From: Winogradskyella sp.
GTDB taxonomy: Bacteria > Bacteroidota > Bacteroidia > Flavobacteriales > Flavobacteriaceae
Assembly (NCBI GenBank): GCA_004211785.1
Contig: SHBX01000004.1
Location: forward strand, 62,001 to 126,000
Reading direction: 5' to 3'
Length of the DNA: 64,000 nucleotides
Program-made: the position numbers and the translations under genes
Shown: piece after piece, positions 43,098-52,597 of the stretch
How the letters are laid out: each line of letters opens with the position of its first letter
How positions within the stretch are numbered: position 1 is the stretch's first letter
Notes under the pieces: model-generated
Told to the model about the DNA's origin: nothing
The model's input: only the letters and a program-made list of their open reading frames with translations
Database searches by the model: none

Positions 43098-44090
43098 TTG
43101 GTAAAAATTGGAGACATAGAATTAGGCGAATTTCCACTGCTTTTAGCACCGATGGAAGACGTTAGCGACCCGCCTTTTCGTGCATTATGTAAAGAGCAAG
43201 GTGCCGATGTTGTGTATACTGAATTTGTCTCTAGCGAAGGGTTAATCCGCAACGCTGCCAAAAGTGTTATGAAACTTGATATCTATGAGAAAGAGCGTCC
43301 TGTTGGTATTCAGATTTTTGGCGCTAATATGGAGAGTATGTTGCAAACCATTGATATTGTTGAGAAATCTAATCCAGATATTATTGACATTAACTTTGGT
43401 TGTCCTGTAAAAAAAGTGGTAAGTAAAGGTGCTGGTGCTGGTATCTTAAAAGATATCTGCTTGATGGAAAAACTCACTGCCGAAATGGTAAAGCGCACCA
43501 ATCTTCCTGTTACTGTAAAAACACGATTGGGCTGGGATCACGACTCCATTAAAATTGTAGAAGTTGCTGAAAGATTACAAGATGTTGGTATAAAATCTAT
43601 TGCCATTCATGGTCGTACGCGTGCTCAGATGTACAAAGGTAGTGCCGATTGGAAGCCTATTGCTGCCGTAAAAAATAATCCTCGTATGCATATTCCTGTT
43701 TTTGGAAATGGCGATATTAACACACCAGAAAGTGCTGTAAAAATGCGTGACGAATATGGCTTAGATGGTGCAATGATTGGTCGTGCTACAATTGGTAACC
43801 CTTGGTTTTTTAAACAAGTAAAACACTTTTTTGAAACTGGCGAACATTATAGGCCAATTACCATGCAAGAGCGTGTGGAAGCTGCAAGACGGCACTTACA
43901 AATGTCTATTGACTGGAAAGGCAAAGTCCTTGGTGTTTTTGAAACTCGTCGTCATTATACCAATTACTTTAAAGGTATTCCCGACTTTAAGCCTTACCGC
44001 ATGAAAATGGTCACGAGTGATGATGCTAAAGATGTTTTTGCTGCTTTTGACGAAGCGCTCGAAAAGTTTGGAAATCATCAGTTTGCCTAA
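43098..44090 (+). CDS. dusB: tRNA-dihydrouridine synthase (DusB type)
   Basis: 330 residues from a TTG start; the protein begins MVKIGDIELGEFPLLLAPM, as in related flavobacterial proteins, which supports the TTG over internal ATGs. The FMN-binding start LLLAPMEDVSDPPFR, the active site INFGCPVKKV (Cys102) and KTRLGWDHDSI and GRATIGNPW are all present. It reduces specific uridines in the D loop of tRNA. Convergent and overlapping by 4 bases with the permease gene. Confidence 0.94.
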   Translation: MVKIGDIELGEFPLLLAPMEDVSDPPFRALCKEQGADVVYTEFVSSEGLIRNAAKSVMKLDIYEKERPVGIQIFGANMESMLQTIDIVEKSNPDIIDINFGCPVKKVVSKGAGAGILKDICLMEKLTAEMVKRTNLPVTVKTRLGWDHDSIKIVEVAERLQDVGIKSIAIHGRTRAQMYKGSADWKPIAAVKNNPRMHIPVFGNGDINTPESAVKMRDEYGLDGAMIGRATIGNPWFFKQVKHFFETGEHYRPITMQERVEAARRHLQMSIDWKGKVLGVFETRRHYTNYFKGIPDFKPYRMKMVTSDDAKDVFAAFDEALEKFGNHQFA

Positions 44091-45295
44091 GCTACTGTTT
44101 TAATCAAATCTTTGGTGATTCTTTGGGAAGCTAATTTTGAAGCTATTATTCCTAACCCAAAAATGGTGACGATTACCACAACAATATTCATTCCCTCAAG
44201 TTTTACAGGATAAGGAAATTCTGGAGTTAGCATTATCCATTCTAATTGTATCTGAGAATATATAACTATTAGACCAATAGCTATGCCTATTATTCCACTT
44301 AAAATAGTCATTAAGCTTCCTTGTAAAAAGAAAACAGATTTAATTAGTTTAGGCTCAGCACCCATATTAAATAGAGTGTTTAAAGATTTCTTTTTGTCTA
44401 AAATCATCATAATTATAGCGCCAATAACATTAAAAAGAGAAATGATAATAACTAAAGTAAATATGAGATAAACGGCTAAGTTTTCAGTATTCAGCATTTT
44501 AAATAAAGCATCATTAAGTTGTGCTCTATTCTTTATCAGATATTGATTTGGAAAAGCTAATTCTATAGCGTTTCTAACCGTCTCTTCATCAGCTTCAGAA
44601 TTTAATTTAAACTCCATAGCGCTGATTTGATTCGGTTTATAATTCAATAAAGAACTTGCTAACTCAATGTTTGAAAACACATATTTGTTATCTAATTTTT
44701 CATTCACATTAAAAAGTCCAACATTTGTCACTACTTCAGAATTAAAATAACTTGTGCGACTACTGCCTTGACCTTGACCTGGTTTTGGGACATAAATAGT
44801 TAATGGTTTTAAGAAATTAAAAACGCCAAAAGACAAGTTATTCGATATTCCCCAACCAGAAACCACATCATTACTTTCTGGACTAATCCATTGTCCTTTT
44901 GACACCATACTATCTATCTGCGTTACTTTTAGATAATTTTCATCTACACCTTTAAGTGTCGCTAAGAGGTTTTTGTTTTCAGATTTTATAACAATGCGTT
45001 CTTCAATTATTTTTGAAATGGTCTGAACACCATCAATAGCATTAAGTGTATTCCAATCTGTTTCTGAAAGTTGAAAAGACTTACCTTCTATTGGAAGTAG
45101 TTTTAAATCTGGGTCCGTAAAGTTTGAAAAATCTAAACTGTATTCTTTAAGTCCAGCAAAAACAGATAGTACAACTAACAATGCTGCCGAGGCTACTATT
45201 ACGCCGCCAGAAGCAATAAGGCTCATAATATTAATAGCATTATTGCTGCTTTTAGAAAACAGATATCGCTTAGCTATGTAAAATGAGGTGTTCAT
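44087..45295 (-). CDS. ABC transporter permease, FtsX/LolC-like
   Basis: 402 residues. The first helix is at about 18-45 (NIMSLIASGGVIVASAALLVVLSVFAGL), followed by a large periplasmic domain and three C-terminal helices (about 270-395) with the FtsX domain pattern. This is the MacB/LolCE type III topology of lipoprotein or efflux permeases. No ATPase gene is next to it; it may pair with a LolD-like ATPase elsewhere. It lies 64 bases downstream of rbfA. Confidence 0.9.
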   Translation of the reverse strand: MNTSFYIAKRYLFSKSSNNAINIMSLIASGGVIVASAALLVVLSVFAGLKEYSLDFSNFTDPDLKLLPIEGKSFQLSETDWNTLNAIDGVQTISKIIEERIVIKSENKNLLATLKGVDENYLKVTQIDSMVSKGQWISPESNDVVSGWGISNNLSFGVFNFLKPLTIYVPKPGQGQGSSRTSYFNSEVVTNVGLFNVNEKLDNKYVFSNIELASSLLNYKPNQISAMEFKLNSEADEETVRNAIELAFPNQYLIKNRAQLNDALFKMLNTENLAVYLIFTLVIIISLFNVIGAIIMMILDKKKSLNTLFNMGAEPKLIKSVFFLQGSLMTILSGIIGIAIGLIVIYSQIQLEWIMLTPEFPYPVKLEGMNIVVVIVTIFGLGIIASKLASQRITKDLIKTVA

Positions 45296-45359
45296 TGACT
45301 ACAGTCTTGGCATAAAATTAGGCATAAAACGACTGTAATAGCTGAGAATTAAAGAAGAA

Positions 45360-45752
45360 TTAAGATTTTTTTCTTCGGCCTAATAAATCTTCATCTTTAA
45401 TTGGGTTCTCTTCCCCTTTTAAAGAGCGTTCAATATTATCTATATACTCAAGAGAGTCGTCAATAAAAAATTCTAAAGTTGGCATACGTCTTAACTGATG
45501 ACGTGTACGTTGTGCCAATTCATGACGAATTAACGGCGTGTTAGAACGAATGCCTTTTAGTAATTCCCCAGCTTCTTTGTTAGGAAAGATACTCAGGTAC
45601 ACTTTAGCAATTGATAAATCTGTTGTAACACTTACTTTAGATACAGAAATAATTACACCACGCAAGCCACCATCAGAAGCTGCGCGTTGTAATACATCAA
45701 CTAAATCTTGCTGAAGTATTCCTGCTATTTTTTTTTGTCTTTGTGTTTCCAT
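45360..45752 (-). CDS. rbfA: Ribosome-binding factor A
   Basis: 130 residues. RbfA is a KH-like factor for 16S rRNA maturation and cold adaptation. METQRQKKIAGILQQDLVDVLQ at the start and VSVTTDLSIAKVYLSIFP (the central strand) and RTRHQLRRMPTLEFFIDDSLEY match the family. The length is normal. It is divergent from mce. Confidence 0.95.
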   Translation of the reverse strand: METQRQKKIAGILQQDLVDVLQRAASDGGLRGVIISVSKVSVTTDLSIAKVYLSIFPNKEAGELLKGIRSNTPLIRHELAQRTRHQLRRMPTLEFFIDDSLEYIDNIERSLKGEENPIKDEDLLGRRKKS

Positions 45753-45814
45753 TTTGCAAAAGTATATGTTATTTAAGTATTATAGTATTTTTACACCACA
45801 AAATTGAAGTCATA

Positions 45815-46219
45815 ATGAATAAAATAGAACATATTGGTATAGCTGTCAAAGATATAGAGAACTCAAACCGTTTATTTGCCGCTCTTTTTGGAAAAGAACA
45901 TTATAAAATTGAAGCTGTTGAAAGTGAAGGTGTAATGACTTCATTTTTTAAGTGTGGCCCTAATAAAATTGAATTATTACAAGCCACATCTGAAGATAGC
46001 CCAATAGCAAAATTTATTGAAAAAAAGGGAGAAGGTATCCATCATATTGCTTTCGCAGTAGATAATATTGAAGATGAAATTGAAAGATTAAAAGAAGAAG
46101 GCTTTAAAATGATACTCGAAAAACCTAAAAAGGGTGCTGATAATAAGTTGATTGCTTTTTTACATCCAAAATCTACAAACGGCGTACTTATTGAGTTGTG
46201 CCAAGATATTGATGATTAA
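45815..46219 (+). CDS. mce: Methylmalonyl-CoA epimerase
   Basis: 134 residues from the ATG at 45815; an upstream in-frame ATG at 45743 would add 24 residues that look like non-coding sequence and overlap rbfA. The VOC-fold motifs are seen: KIEHIGIAVKDIENS, SPIAKFIEKKGEGIHHIAFAVDNIE and a terminal GVLIELCQ. It interconverts methylmalonyl-CoA epimers in propionate metabolism. No mutase gene is near. Confidence 0.93.
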   Translation: MNKIEHIGIAVKDIENSNRLFAALFGKEHYKIEAVESEGVMTSFFKCGPNKIELLQATSEDSPIAKFIEKKGEGIHHIAFAVDNIEDEIERLKEEGFKMILEKPKKGADNKLIAFLHPKSTNGVLIELCQDIDD

Positions 46220-46266
46220 ATTGGTTTAATTTTCTTGTAGAGTATTAAAATATATAGTAATATTGC

Positions 46267-46290
46267 ACACTCTTTATAAATAAAGAGTGT
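46267..46290. repeat. Perfect inverted repeat before tRNA
   Basis: ACACTCTTTA and TAAAGAGTGT flank a TAAA loop, 10 bp perfect. It lies after mce and before the tRNA. With no T run, it could be a processing hairpin or weak terminator. Confidence 0.5.
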
Positions 46291-46304
46291 TGGCAATGCC
46301 ATCA

Positions 46305-46378
46305 GGTCCTATAGCTCAGTTGGTTAGAGCACCTGACTCATAATCAGGTGGTCCATGGTTCGAGTCCATGTGGGACCA
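46305..46378 (+). tRNA. tRNA with CAT anticodon (Ile2 or Met)
   Basis: A full cloverleaf: acceptor GGTCCTA/TGGGACC, D arm GCTC/GAGC, anticodon stem CCTGA/TCAGG with loop CTCATAA (CAT at 46339-46341), T arm CATGG-TTCGAGT-CCATG, discriminator A; no encoded CCA. Acceptor positions 4 and 5 are C-G pairs, which in E. coli favour the lysidine-modified Ile2 identity over elongator Met, so Ile2 is slightly preferred. Confidence 0.95.
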
Positions 46379-46386
46379 CAAACTTT

Positions 46387-46420
46387 AAAAGACTTTAGTA
46401 TTATACTAAGGTCTTTTTTA
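46387..46420 (+). terminator. Terminator of the tRNA
   Basis: GACTTTAGTA (46391-46400) pairs with TACTAAGGTC (46404-46413) with one T-G, flanked by AAAA and TTTTTT. Confidence 0.92.
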
Positions 46421-46697
46421 TTTTATAAAAACACTTAAAAGTTAACTATTAACAATTTGATAATTATTAATGTTAATAGCTTTTTATTTTCTTAAACATA
46501 TTATCTAACAATTATAATATTTTAGCTATGGCTATTAATTAAAATTCAATTGTAAGAAAAAGAATACAAAAATAAAAATTTAAACAAAAAAAATGCTTTT
46601 TGTCGGATTTTTTTACGTTTAAAAGGTGTTTTTTAAGGCTTAAAATTTTGTTGGCATACTTTTTTTTATACATTTGCGTTAGTCTTTTATAATAAAT
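46421..46697. other. A/T-rich intergenic region before Cys/Pro-rich gene
   Basis: About 277 bases with no gene. Apart from a good promoter at its right end (46669-46676), I see only A/T runs and several T tracts. Confidence 0.6.
46669..46676 (+). promoter_or_regulatory. Promoter of small Cys/Pro-rich gene
   Basis: TACATTTG is a perfect TAnnTTTG -7; a TTTTG ends at 46650, 18 bases upstream, as -33. This is the best-formed flavobacterial promoter of the window. Confidence 0.8.
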
Positions 46698-46934
46698 ATG
46701 AAGATTGCCTCAATAATTTATAACTTAATCTTACTAGTTCAAACTGGTCCTTGTGCTGGTTGCCCAAGTGGTACTCCTTGTGCTCCTTGCTGTTTTGACC
46801 CAATGCCATGTGGTGGTGGTCCACCTCCACCTCCAGGTTTCTCAATCGATAATTATATCTTTTTCTTGTTTTTTGCAGCTTTAGCTTTTGGTATATATAC
46901 CATTAAAAAAAGACAGAACAACTTATTGTCTTAA
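46698..46934 (+). CDS. Small Cys/Pro-rich membrane protein
   Basis: 78 residues. The N-terminus is a short hydrophobic segment, then a run of Cys, Gly and Pro (CAGCPSGTPCAPCC, later GGGPPPPPGFSID), and a C-terminal membrane helix (IFFLFFAALAFGIYTI) ending in Lys/Arg. I know flavobacterial small proteins with a Pro-rich PPPPPGLxID stretch and helix, but not with this many cysteines. It overlaps the convergent riboflavin synthase gene by 12 bases. The strong promoter argues it is a real, expressed gene. Function unknown. Confidence 0.75.
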   Translation: MKIASIIYNLILLVQTGPCAGCPSGTPCAPCCFDPMPCGGGPPPPPGFSIDNYIFFLFFAALAFGIYTIKKRQNNLLS

Positions 46935-47513
46935 ATCGTTTAAGCGTTTTACGTACTTTCCGATAACATCAAATTCTAAGTTTACATTACCACCTGCTTT
47001 CAAATCTTTAAAGGTAGTATGCTTATATGTATATGGTATTATGGCTACAGAAAATTCATTCATCTTAGAATTAACAACAGTTAAGCTTACGCCATTAACA
47101 GTAATAGAACCCTTTTCAATAGTTACATTGCTCAAAGCGGTATCATAATTAAAAGTATAAGACCAACTGCCATTTTGTTCAATTACTTTTATACAGGTTG
47201 CTGTTTGATCTACATGCCCTTGTACAATATGCCCATCTAACCGGTCTCCAAGCTTCATAGCGCGCTCTAAATTTACAATATCTCCAACCTTAAGCTCACT
47301 AATATTGGTTTTGTCCAAAGTTTCTTTTATAGCTGTTACGACATATTGGTCATTATTTATAGAAACGACCGTTAAGCAAACACCATTATGAGCAACACTT
47401 TGATCTATCTTTAGTTCTCCTGTAACACTGCTTTTAATTGTAATATGCAAGTTGCCCTTATCTTTTTCAAGCGCTATTACAATTCCTAAATCCTCAATAA
47501 TGCCAGTAAACAT
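46923..47513 (-). CDS. ribE: Riboflavin synthase, alpha subunit
   Basis: 196 residues. The duplicated lumazine-binding repeats are clear: MFTGIIEDLG...NGVCLTVV (about 1-90) and DGHIVQGHVDQTATC...NGVSLTVV (about 95-185). It converts two 6,7-dimethyl-8-ribityllumazine molecules to riboflavin. It is convergent with the small Cys-rich gene and divergent from pdxA. Confidence 0.95.
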   Translation of the reverse strand: MFTGIIEDLGIVIALEKDKGNLHITIKSSVTGELKIDQSVAHNGVCLTVVSINNDQYVVTAIKETLDKTNISELKVGDIVNLERAMKLGDRLDGHIVQGHVDQTATCIKVIEQNGSWSYTFNYDTALSNVTIEKGSITVNGVSLTVVNSKMNEFSVAIIPYTYKHTTFKDLKAGGNVNLEFDVIGKYVKRLNDLRQ

Positions 47514-47604
47514 AATTCTATTTTATAATGGTTAAATTTGCGACGTAAAGTTAAGGACAAAAAAGCACTATGCTTATATCCGCGTTAATATTAAAATTCC
47601 TTTT

Positions 47605-48645
47605 GTGAAAAAAGAAGACATTATAAAAGTAGGTATCTCTATAGGTGACCTCAACGGCATTGGGTCAGAAATTATATTAAAAACATTTGAAGACCAGCGC
47701 TCGCTGGATTTATGTACTCCGGTAATATTTGCCTCATCAAGAGTGATGAATTTCTTTAAAAAACATTTTTCTAGTAAGATTAATTTTTATGAAATAAACT
47801 CATTAAATCAAATTGCTCACGGAAAAGTCAATGTTATAAATGTTTGGAAAGAAGGTGTAAACATTCAGTTTGGTCAAGAAGACAAAAAAATAGGTGAATA
47901 TGCCATTAAGTCACTCGAAGCATCAGTTTCCGCATTAAAAGAAGGGCAAATAGACGTATTGGTTACTGCGCCAATCAATAAGCATAATATACAATCGGAA
48001 ACTTTTAAATTCCCTGGTCATACCGATTATCTCAATCAACAACTTGAGGGCGACAGTCTTATGTTTATGGTTTCTGAAAATCTAAGAGTAGGCCTATTAA
48101 CTGATCACGTCCCTGTAAAAGACATACCTAGCCACATTACTGAAGAATTAATACACCAAAAAATAAAAACTGTTTCTACTTCACTTAAACAGGATTTCGC
48201 AATTAGTAAGCCAAAAATTGCTGTCCTTGCGGTTAATCCTCATGCTGGTGATAATGGTGTTATTGGTAACGAAGATGACACAGTATTAAGACCCGCTTTA
48301 GAAAAATTAAGAAAAGAAGGTGACTTAGTTTATGGTCCATACTCTGCCGATAGTTTTTTTGGCTCTAACAATTATCAAAAATTCGATGCTGTTATTGCTT
48401 CCTATCACGACCAAGGGCTTATTCCTTTTAAGACCATTACCTTTGGAAACGGTGTGAACTTCACGGCTGGTCTGGATAAGGTCAGAACCTCACCAGATCA
48501 TGGCACTGCCTATGAAATTGCAGGAAAAGGCGAAGCGGACGAAGGTTCTTTTAAACGTGCTATGTTTACTGCAATTGAGATTTTTAGAAAGCGAAGAGAT
48601 TATAATTTCTATTCAAAAAATCCACTAAAGAAAATGTCACGTTAG
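47605..48645 (+). CDS. pdxA: 4-hydroxythreonine-4-phosphate dehydrogenase
   Basis: 346 residues from a GTG start. PdxA works in vitamin B6 synthesis. VGISIGDLNGIGSEIILKTF starts the protein, and the metal-binding region FPGHTDYLNQQL and LAVNPHAGDNGVIGNED, YHDQGLIPFKT are typical. The GTG is preferred because the family homology begins at that point. It is followed by DUF177-rpmF. Confidence 0.94.
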   Translation: MKKEDIIKVGISIGDLNGIGSEIILKTFEDQRSLDLCTPVIFASSRVMNFFKKHFSSKINFYEINSLNQIAHGKVNVINVWKEGVNIQFGQEDKKIGEYAIKSLEASVSALKEGQIDVLVTAPINKHNIQSETFKFPGHTDYLNQQLEGDSLMFMVSENLRVGLLTDHVPVKDIPSHITEELIHQKIKTVSTSLKQDFAISKPKIAVLAVNPHAGDNGVIGNEDDTVLRPALEKLRKEGDLVYGPYSADSFFGSNNYQKFDAVIASYHDQGLIPFKTITFGNGVNFTAGLDKVRTSPDHGTAYEIAGKGEADEGSFKRAMFTAIEIFRKRRDYNFYSKNPLKKMSR

Positions 48646-48694
48646 ATATTAACATTTTTTGTTGATATCTAGGCTTCTATATAGAAAAAAGTAT

Positions 48695-48702
48695 TATATT
48701 TG
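48695..48702 (+). promoter_or_regulatory. -7 promoter motif for DUF177-rpmF
   Basis: TATATTTG matches TAnnTTTG; the transcript would start near 48709, before the DUF177 start codon. This makes the upstream in-frame ATG at 48659 unlikely as a start. Confidence 0.65.
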
Positions 48703-48724
48703 CACGCTCAAAATGAATGTGATA

Positions 48725-49267
48725 ATGAAAGCAATGAAAGCGTATACAATACAATTTGTAGGGCTAAAAGTAGGAGAGCACCATTTTGATTATCATATTG
48801 ACAATACGTTCTTTTTAGAATTTGATTTTGATGAATTTAATGAGGCAGACCTAAAAGTAAATCTTCTTTTTGAAAAGAAAACCACTCTTTTAGAGTTAAC
48901 CTTCAATGTTAAAGGCACAATCAATGTTAACTGTGATGTTTCAAATGAACCCTTTAATCAAAAGATTAAAGATACGTTTAAGCTAGTGGTGAAATTTGGT
49001 GAAGCTTATAATAATGATAATGAAGAGATATTAATTATCCCTCATGGAGAATATCAAATTAATGTTGCTCAGTACATTTATGAACTCATTGTTTTAGCTG
49101 TACCTGCAAAAAAAGTTCATCCAGGTATAGAAGATGGTACATTACAATCTGATATACTAAATAAACTAGAAGAACTGAGTCCTGAAGAGGGCAATACAGA
49201 AGAAAATAACACTGAGGAAACAGATCCTCGTTGGGATACATTAAAAAAACTATTAACGGATAAATAA
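48725..49267 (+). CDS. DUF177 (YceD) family protein
   Basis: 180 residues from the ATG at 48725. Starts at 48713 and 48734 are also possible; the one at 48659 lies before the promoter. The family block [17 protein letters not shown] near the start and [15 protein letters not shown] in the middle match DUF177. Such genes almost always precede rpmF, and in E. coli YceD has a role in 23S rRNA processing. An acidic tail precedes the end. It is 8 bases upstream of rpmF. Confidence 0.85.
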   Translation: MKAMKAYTIQFVGLKVGEHHFDYHIDNTFFLEFDFDEFNEADLKVNLLFEKKTTLLELTFNVKGTINVNCDVSNEPFNQKIKDTFKLVVKFGEAYNNDNEEILIIPHGEYQINVAQYIYELIVLAVPAKKVHPGIEDGTLQSDILNKLEELSPEEGNTEENNTEETDPRWDTLKKLLTDK

Positions 49268-49275
49268 CATTTAAA

Positions 49276-49479
49276 ATGGCACATCCAAAACGTAAAATAT
49301 CTAGAACAAGAAGAGACAAAAGAAGAACTCATTACAAAGCTTCAGTTCCTCAAATTGCAACTTGCCCTACAACTGGTGAGCCTCACCTTTACCATAGAGC
49401 GCACTGGCATGATGGTAAACTTTATTACAGAGGTCAAGTTCTTATAGACAATTCTGCTGAAGAAGAAAACTTAGCATAA
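49276..49479 (+). CDS. rpmF: 50S ribosomal protein L32
   Basis: 67 residues, [20 protein letters not shown], which is the L32 start. [19 protein letters not shown] follows. The zinc cysteines of some L32 forms are mostly absent (only CPTTGEP), as in other Bacteroidetes. It follows DUF177 and is ended by a strong terminator. Confidence 0.97.
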   Translation: MAHPKRKISRTRRDKRRTHYKASVPQIATCPTTGEPHLYHRAHWHDGKLYYRGQVLIDNSAEEENLA

Positions 49480-49501
49480 ATATTATGCGCGCATATAATA
49501 A

Positions 49502-49528
49502 AACGCCCACTTTTGGGCGTTTTTTTTG
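49502..49528 (+). terminator. Rho-independent terminator after rpmF
   Basis: AACGCCCA (49502-49509) and TGGGCGTT (49514-49521) form a perfect 8-bp stem, then TTTTTTT. Confidence 0.95.
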
Positions 49529-49657
49529 TTTTATTGCTTCTAATCGTTCAAAAACCACTTAATTTGCATAATTATTTGCTTAAAATGGCGAAAAATGCCA
49601 AAAATGAACGATTTTTAGCTGATTTTTCGATAGTTTTAATTAATCTAAACGCTAATA

Positions 49658-50653
49658 ATGAGTAAAATCACAGCGGCTATAACAGCTGTAGGTGGCTATT
49701 TGCCTGATTTCGTTTTATCTAACCAGATTTTAGAAACAATGGTTGATACTAATGACGAATGGATTACTACACGCACAGGAATTAAAGAAAGACGTATTCT
49801 TAAAGGAGAAGGCAAAGGCACTTCTTTTTTAGCAATAAAAGCAGCAGAAAACCTTATAGAAAAAAGTGGTGTTGACCCTAAAGAAATTGATTTAGTTATT
49901 GTTTCAACAGCGACACCAGATATGAAAGCGGCATCTACCGCTGCATATACAGCTACTCAAATTGGCGCTACAAATGCTTTTTCTTATGACTTAGAAGCGG
50001 CTTGTTCAAGTTTCCTTTTTGGTATGTCTACAGCAGCAGCATATATAGAGTCTGGAAGGTATAAAAAGGTTCTACTTATTGGTGCAGATAAAAACTCATC
50101 ATTTATTAATTATAAAGATCGTGCAACATGCATCATTTTTGGTGATGGTGGTGGCGCTGTTCTTTTTGAGCCTAACGAAGAAGGTTTAGGGCTTCAAGAT
50201 GAGTTGCTAAGAAGCAATGGTGAGGGAAGAGAGTTTTTAAGAGCGCAATATGGCGGTTCTTCTTATCCTATTACTTCAGATACTTTTAACGATGGTTCTC
50301 ATTACGTTTTTCAAGATGGTAAAACCGTTTTTAAAAATGCCGTTTTTAATATGGCAGATGTGGCAGAACGCATCTTAAAAAGAAATAATCTTACTAACGA
50401 TGATGTTAATTGGTTGGCTGCTCATCAAGCCAACAAACGTATTATAGACGCAACAGCTAACAGAATTAACCTTGAACAAGAAAAGGTGATGATGAATATA
50501 CAGAAGTACGGAAATACAACTTCTGCAACCTTACCTCTTTTATTAAATGATTACGAATCGCAGCTTAAAAAAGGTGACACAATAATATTCGCTGCTTTTG
50601 GTGGTGGATTTACTTGGGGCTCTATTTATTTTAAATGGGCCTATAATTCTTAA
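49658..50653 (+). CDS. fabH: 3-oxoacyl-ACP synthase III
   Basis: 331 residues. FabH starts fatty-acid synthesis by condensing an acyl-CoA with malonyl-ACP. The triad is intact: LEAACSSFLFG (Cys116), WLAAHQANKRI (His near 255) and KYGNTTSATLPL (Asn near 285). It lies 130 bases after the rpmF terminator and 30 bases before accB, so it is the first gene of a fatty-acid operon. Confidence 0.96.
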   Translation: MSKITAAITAVGGYLPDFVLSNQILETMVDTNDEWITTRTGIKERRILKGEGKGTSFLAIKAAENLIEKSGVDPKEIDLVIVSTATPDMKAASTAAYTATQIGATNAFSYDLEAACSSFLFGMSTAAAYIESGRYKKVLLIGADKNSSFINYKDRATCIIFGDGGGAVLFEPNEEGLGLQDELLRSNGEGREFLRAQYGGSSYPITSDTFNDGSHYVFQDGKTVFKNAVFNMADVAERILKRNNLTNDDVNWLAAHQANKRIIDATANRINLEQEKVMMNIQKYGNTTSATLPLLLNDYESQLKKGDTIIFAAFGGGFTWGSIYFKWAYNS

Positions 50654-50683
50654 AAACTAACTAATTATAACAACTGAATAACT

Positions 50684-51133
50684 ATGGATTTAAAGGAAAT
50701 TCAAAACTTAATTAAATTTGTTGCTAAATCTGGCGCAAGTGAGGTTAAGTTAGAAATGGACGATGTTAAAATTACCATTAAAACTGGCTCAGAAAATGAG
50801 ACAACTATCGTTCAACAAATGCCTGTTGCTGCGGCTCCTATGGTGCCACAAGCAGCTCCGATTGCAGCTCCTGCAGCATCAGATGATTCTAAATACGTTA
50901 CTATAAAATCACCAATAATCGGTACTTTTTACCGCAAGCCATCACCAGACAAACCTGTGTTTGTTGAAGTTGGTACGGATATTAAAGAAGGTGATGTGTT
51001 GTGTGTCATCGAGGCTATGAAACTTTTTAATGAAATTGAATCTGAAATCTCAGGTAAAATTGTAAAAGTGTTAGTAGATGATTCATCTCCAGTAGAATTT
51101 GATCAACCATTATTCTTGGTTGACCCATCATAA
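50684..51133 (+). CDS. accB: Biotin carboxyl carrier protein of acetyl-CoA carboxylase
   Basis: 149 residues. The biotinyl domain (about 70-148) has VIEAMKLFNEIE with Lys113 as the biotin site. An Ala/Pro-rich linker (residues about 45-68) and an N-terminal helix precede it, as usual. It is followed by accC with 82 bases between. Confidence 0.97.
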   Translation: MDLKEIQNLIKFVAKSGASEVKLEMDDVKITIKTGSENETTIVQQMPVAAAPMVPQAAPIAAPAASDDSKYVTIKSPIIGTFYRKPSPDKPVFVEVGTDIKEGDVLCVIEAMKLFNEIESEISGKIVKVLVDDSSPVEFDQPLFLVDPS

Positions 51134-51215
51134 CAATTGAAAATTCCAATCCACAAATCCCAAACCCAATTCTTGGAATTTGGTGCTTGGAAGTTGAATT
51201 TTTAAATTAAAAGTT
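51134..51215. repeat. Imperfect inverted repeat between accB and accC
   Basis: AATTGAAAATTCCAATCC on the left and TTGGAAGTTGAATTTTTAA on the right are rough inverted partners around a repeated CCCAA/TTGG motif. It lacks a T run and does not look like a terminator. Confidence 0.4.
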
Positions 51216-52565
51216 ATGTTTAAAAAAATATTAGTTGCCAATCGAGGAGAAATAGCATTGCGTGTTATTAGAACCTGTAAAGAAATGGGCATAAAAACTG
51301 TAGCTATTTATTCTACAGCAGACGCAGATAGTTTACCTGTAAAATTTGCCGATGAAGCTGTCTGTATTGGTCCTGCGCCAAGTAACGAGTCTTATTTAAA
51401 AATGGCAAATGTAATCGCTGCAGCAGAGATTACTAACGCTGATGCCATACATCCAGGTTATGGTTTTCTGTCAGAAAACGCTAAATTTTCTAAAATTTGT
51501 GAAGAGCACGATATCAAATTTATTGGTGCTTCTCCAGAAATGATTGACCGTATGGGAGATAAGGCTAATGCCAAAGCGACCATGAAAGCTGCTGGTGTAC
51601 CGTGTGTGCCAGGAAGCGAGGGTGTTATTGAAGATTATAAAGAGTGTGAAAAACTTGCCAAAGAAACTGGTTATCCGGTAATGCTTAAAGCGTCTGCAGG
51701 TGGCGGTGGAAAAGGTATGCGAGCTGTTTGGAAGCAAGAAGGCTTAAAAGACGCATGGGATTCTGCTAGACAAGAATCTAAAGCAGCTTTTGGAAATGAT
51801 GATATGTATATGGAAAAACTTATTGAAGAGCCTCGCCATATCGAAATTCAAATTGTTGGAGACTCTACAGGTAGAGCTTGTCATTTATCTGAGCGCGATT
51901 GTTCTGTACAAAGACGTCATCAGAAACTAACCGAAGAAGTACCTTCTCCATTTATGACAAATGCATTGCGTAAAAAAATGGGGGAAGCTGCTGTAAAAGC
52001 TGCCGAATACATTAAATACGAAGGCGCAGGAACTGTTGAGTTCTTAGTAGATAAGCATCGTAACTTCTACTTTATGGAAATGAATACACGGATTCAAGTA
52101 GAGCACCCAATTACAGAACAGGTAATAGATTTTGACTTGATTAGAGAACAAATTAAGGTGGCTGCTGGTATTCCGATTTCTGGAAAGCACTATACGCCAA
52201 ACTTACACTCTATTGAATGCAGGATTAATGCTGAAGATCCATATAACGACTTTAGGCCTTCTCCCGGTAAAATTACCGTTTTACATGCGCCAGGTGGTCA
52301 TGGGGTGCGTTTAGACACGCATGTATATGCTGGTTATAGTATTCCGCCTAATTACGATTCTATGATTGCAAAGTTGATTACTACTGCGCAAACTCGTGAA
52401 GAAGCAATTAACAAAATGAAACGTGCTTTAGACGAGTTCGTTATCGAAGGTATTAAAACCACAATTCCTTTTCATAGAGAATTGATGGATCATCCAGATT
52501 ATTTAGCAGGTAATTATACTACTAAATTTATGGAAGATTTTGAAATGCCTAAAGAAAATAACTAA
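51216..52565 (+). CDS. accC: Biotin carboxylase of acetyl-CoA carboxylase
   Basis: 449 residues. It carboxylates biotin on AccB with ATP and bicarbonate. The start [20 protein letters not shown], the ATP-grasp glycine-rich motif [12 protein letters not shown] near 157-168, and [14 protein letters not shown] near 285-298 are seen. Length is normal. The gene is last in fabH-accB-accC and ends at a bidirectional terminator. Confidence 0.98.
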   Translation: MFKKILVANRGEIALRVIRTCKEMGIKTVAIYSTADADSLPVKFADEAVCIGPAPSNESYLKMANVIAAAEITNADAIHPGYGFLSENAKFSKICEEHDIKFIGASPEMIDRMGDKANAKATMKAAGVPCVPGSEGVIEDYKECEKLAKETGYPVMLKASAGGGGKGMRAVWKQEGLKDAWDSARQESKAAFGNDDMYMEKLIEEPRHIEIQIVGDSTGRACHLSERDCSVQRRHQKLTEEVPSPFMTNALRKKMGEAAVKAAEYIKYEGAGTVEFLVDKHRNFYFMEMNTRIQVEHPITEQVIDFDLIREQIKVAAGIPISGKHYTPNLHSIECRINAEDPYNDFRPSPGKITVLHAPGGHGVRLDTHVYAGYSIPPNYDSMIAKLITTAQTREEAINKMKRALDEFVIEGIKTTIPFHRELMDHPDYLAGNYTTKFMEDFEMPKENN

Positions 52566-52570
52566 TAAAA

Positions 52571-52597
52571 AAAGCCCTCTGTTGAGGGTTTTTTTAT
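52571..52597. terminator. Bidirectional terminator between accC and antiporter
   Basis: CCCTC-TGTT-GAGGG (52575-52588) is flanked by A7 and T7, which suits the convergent genes. Confidence 0.9.

Noticed and set aside
44087-44090. Overlap of dusB and permease genes as a sign of frameshift
   Set aside because: The 4-base overlap is a simple convergent stop-to-stop arrangement, and both proteins have normal length.
51134-51215. Inverted repeat between accB and accC as a terminator
   Set aside because: It has no T run, and accB and accC are expected to be expressed together; it is left as a repeat.
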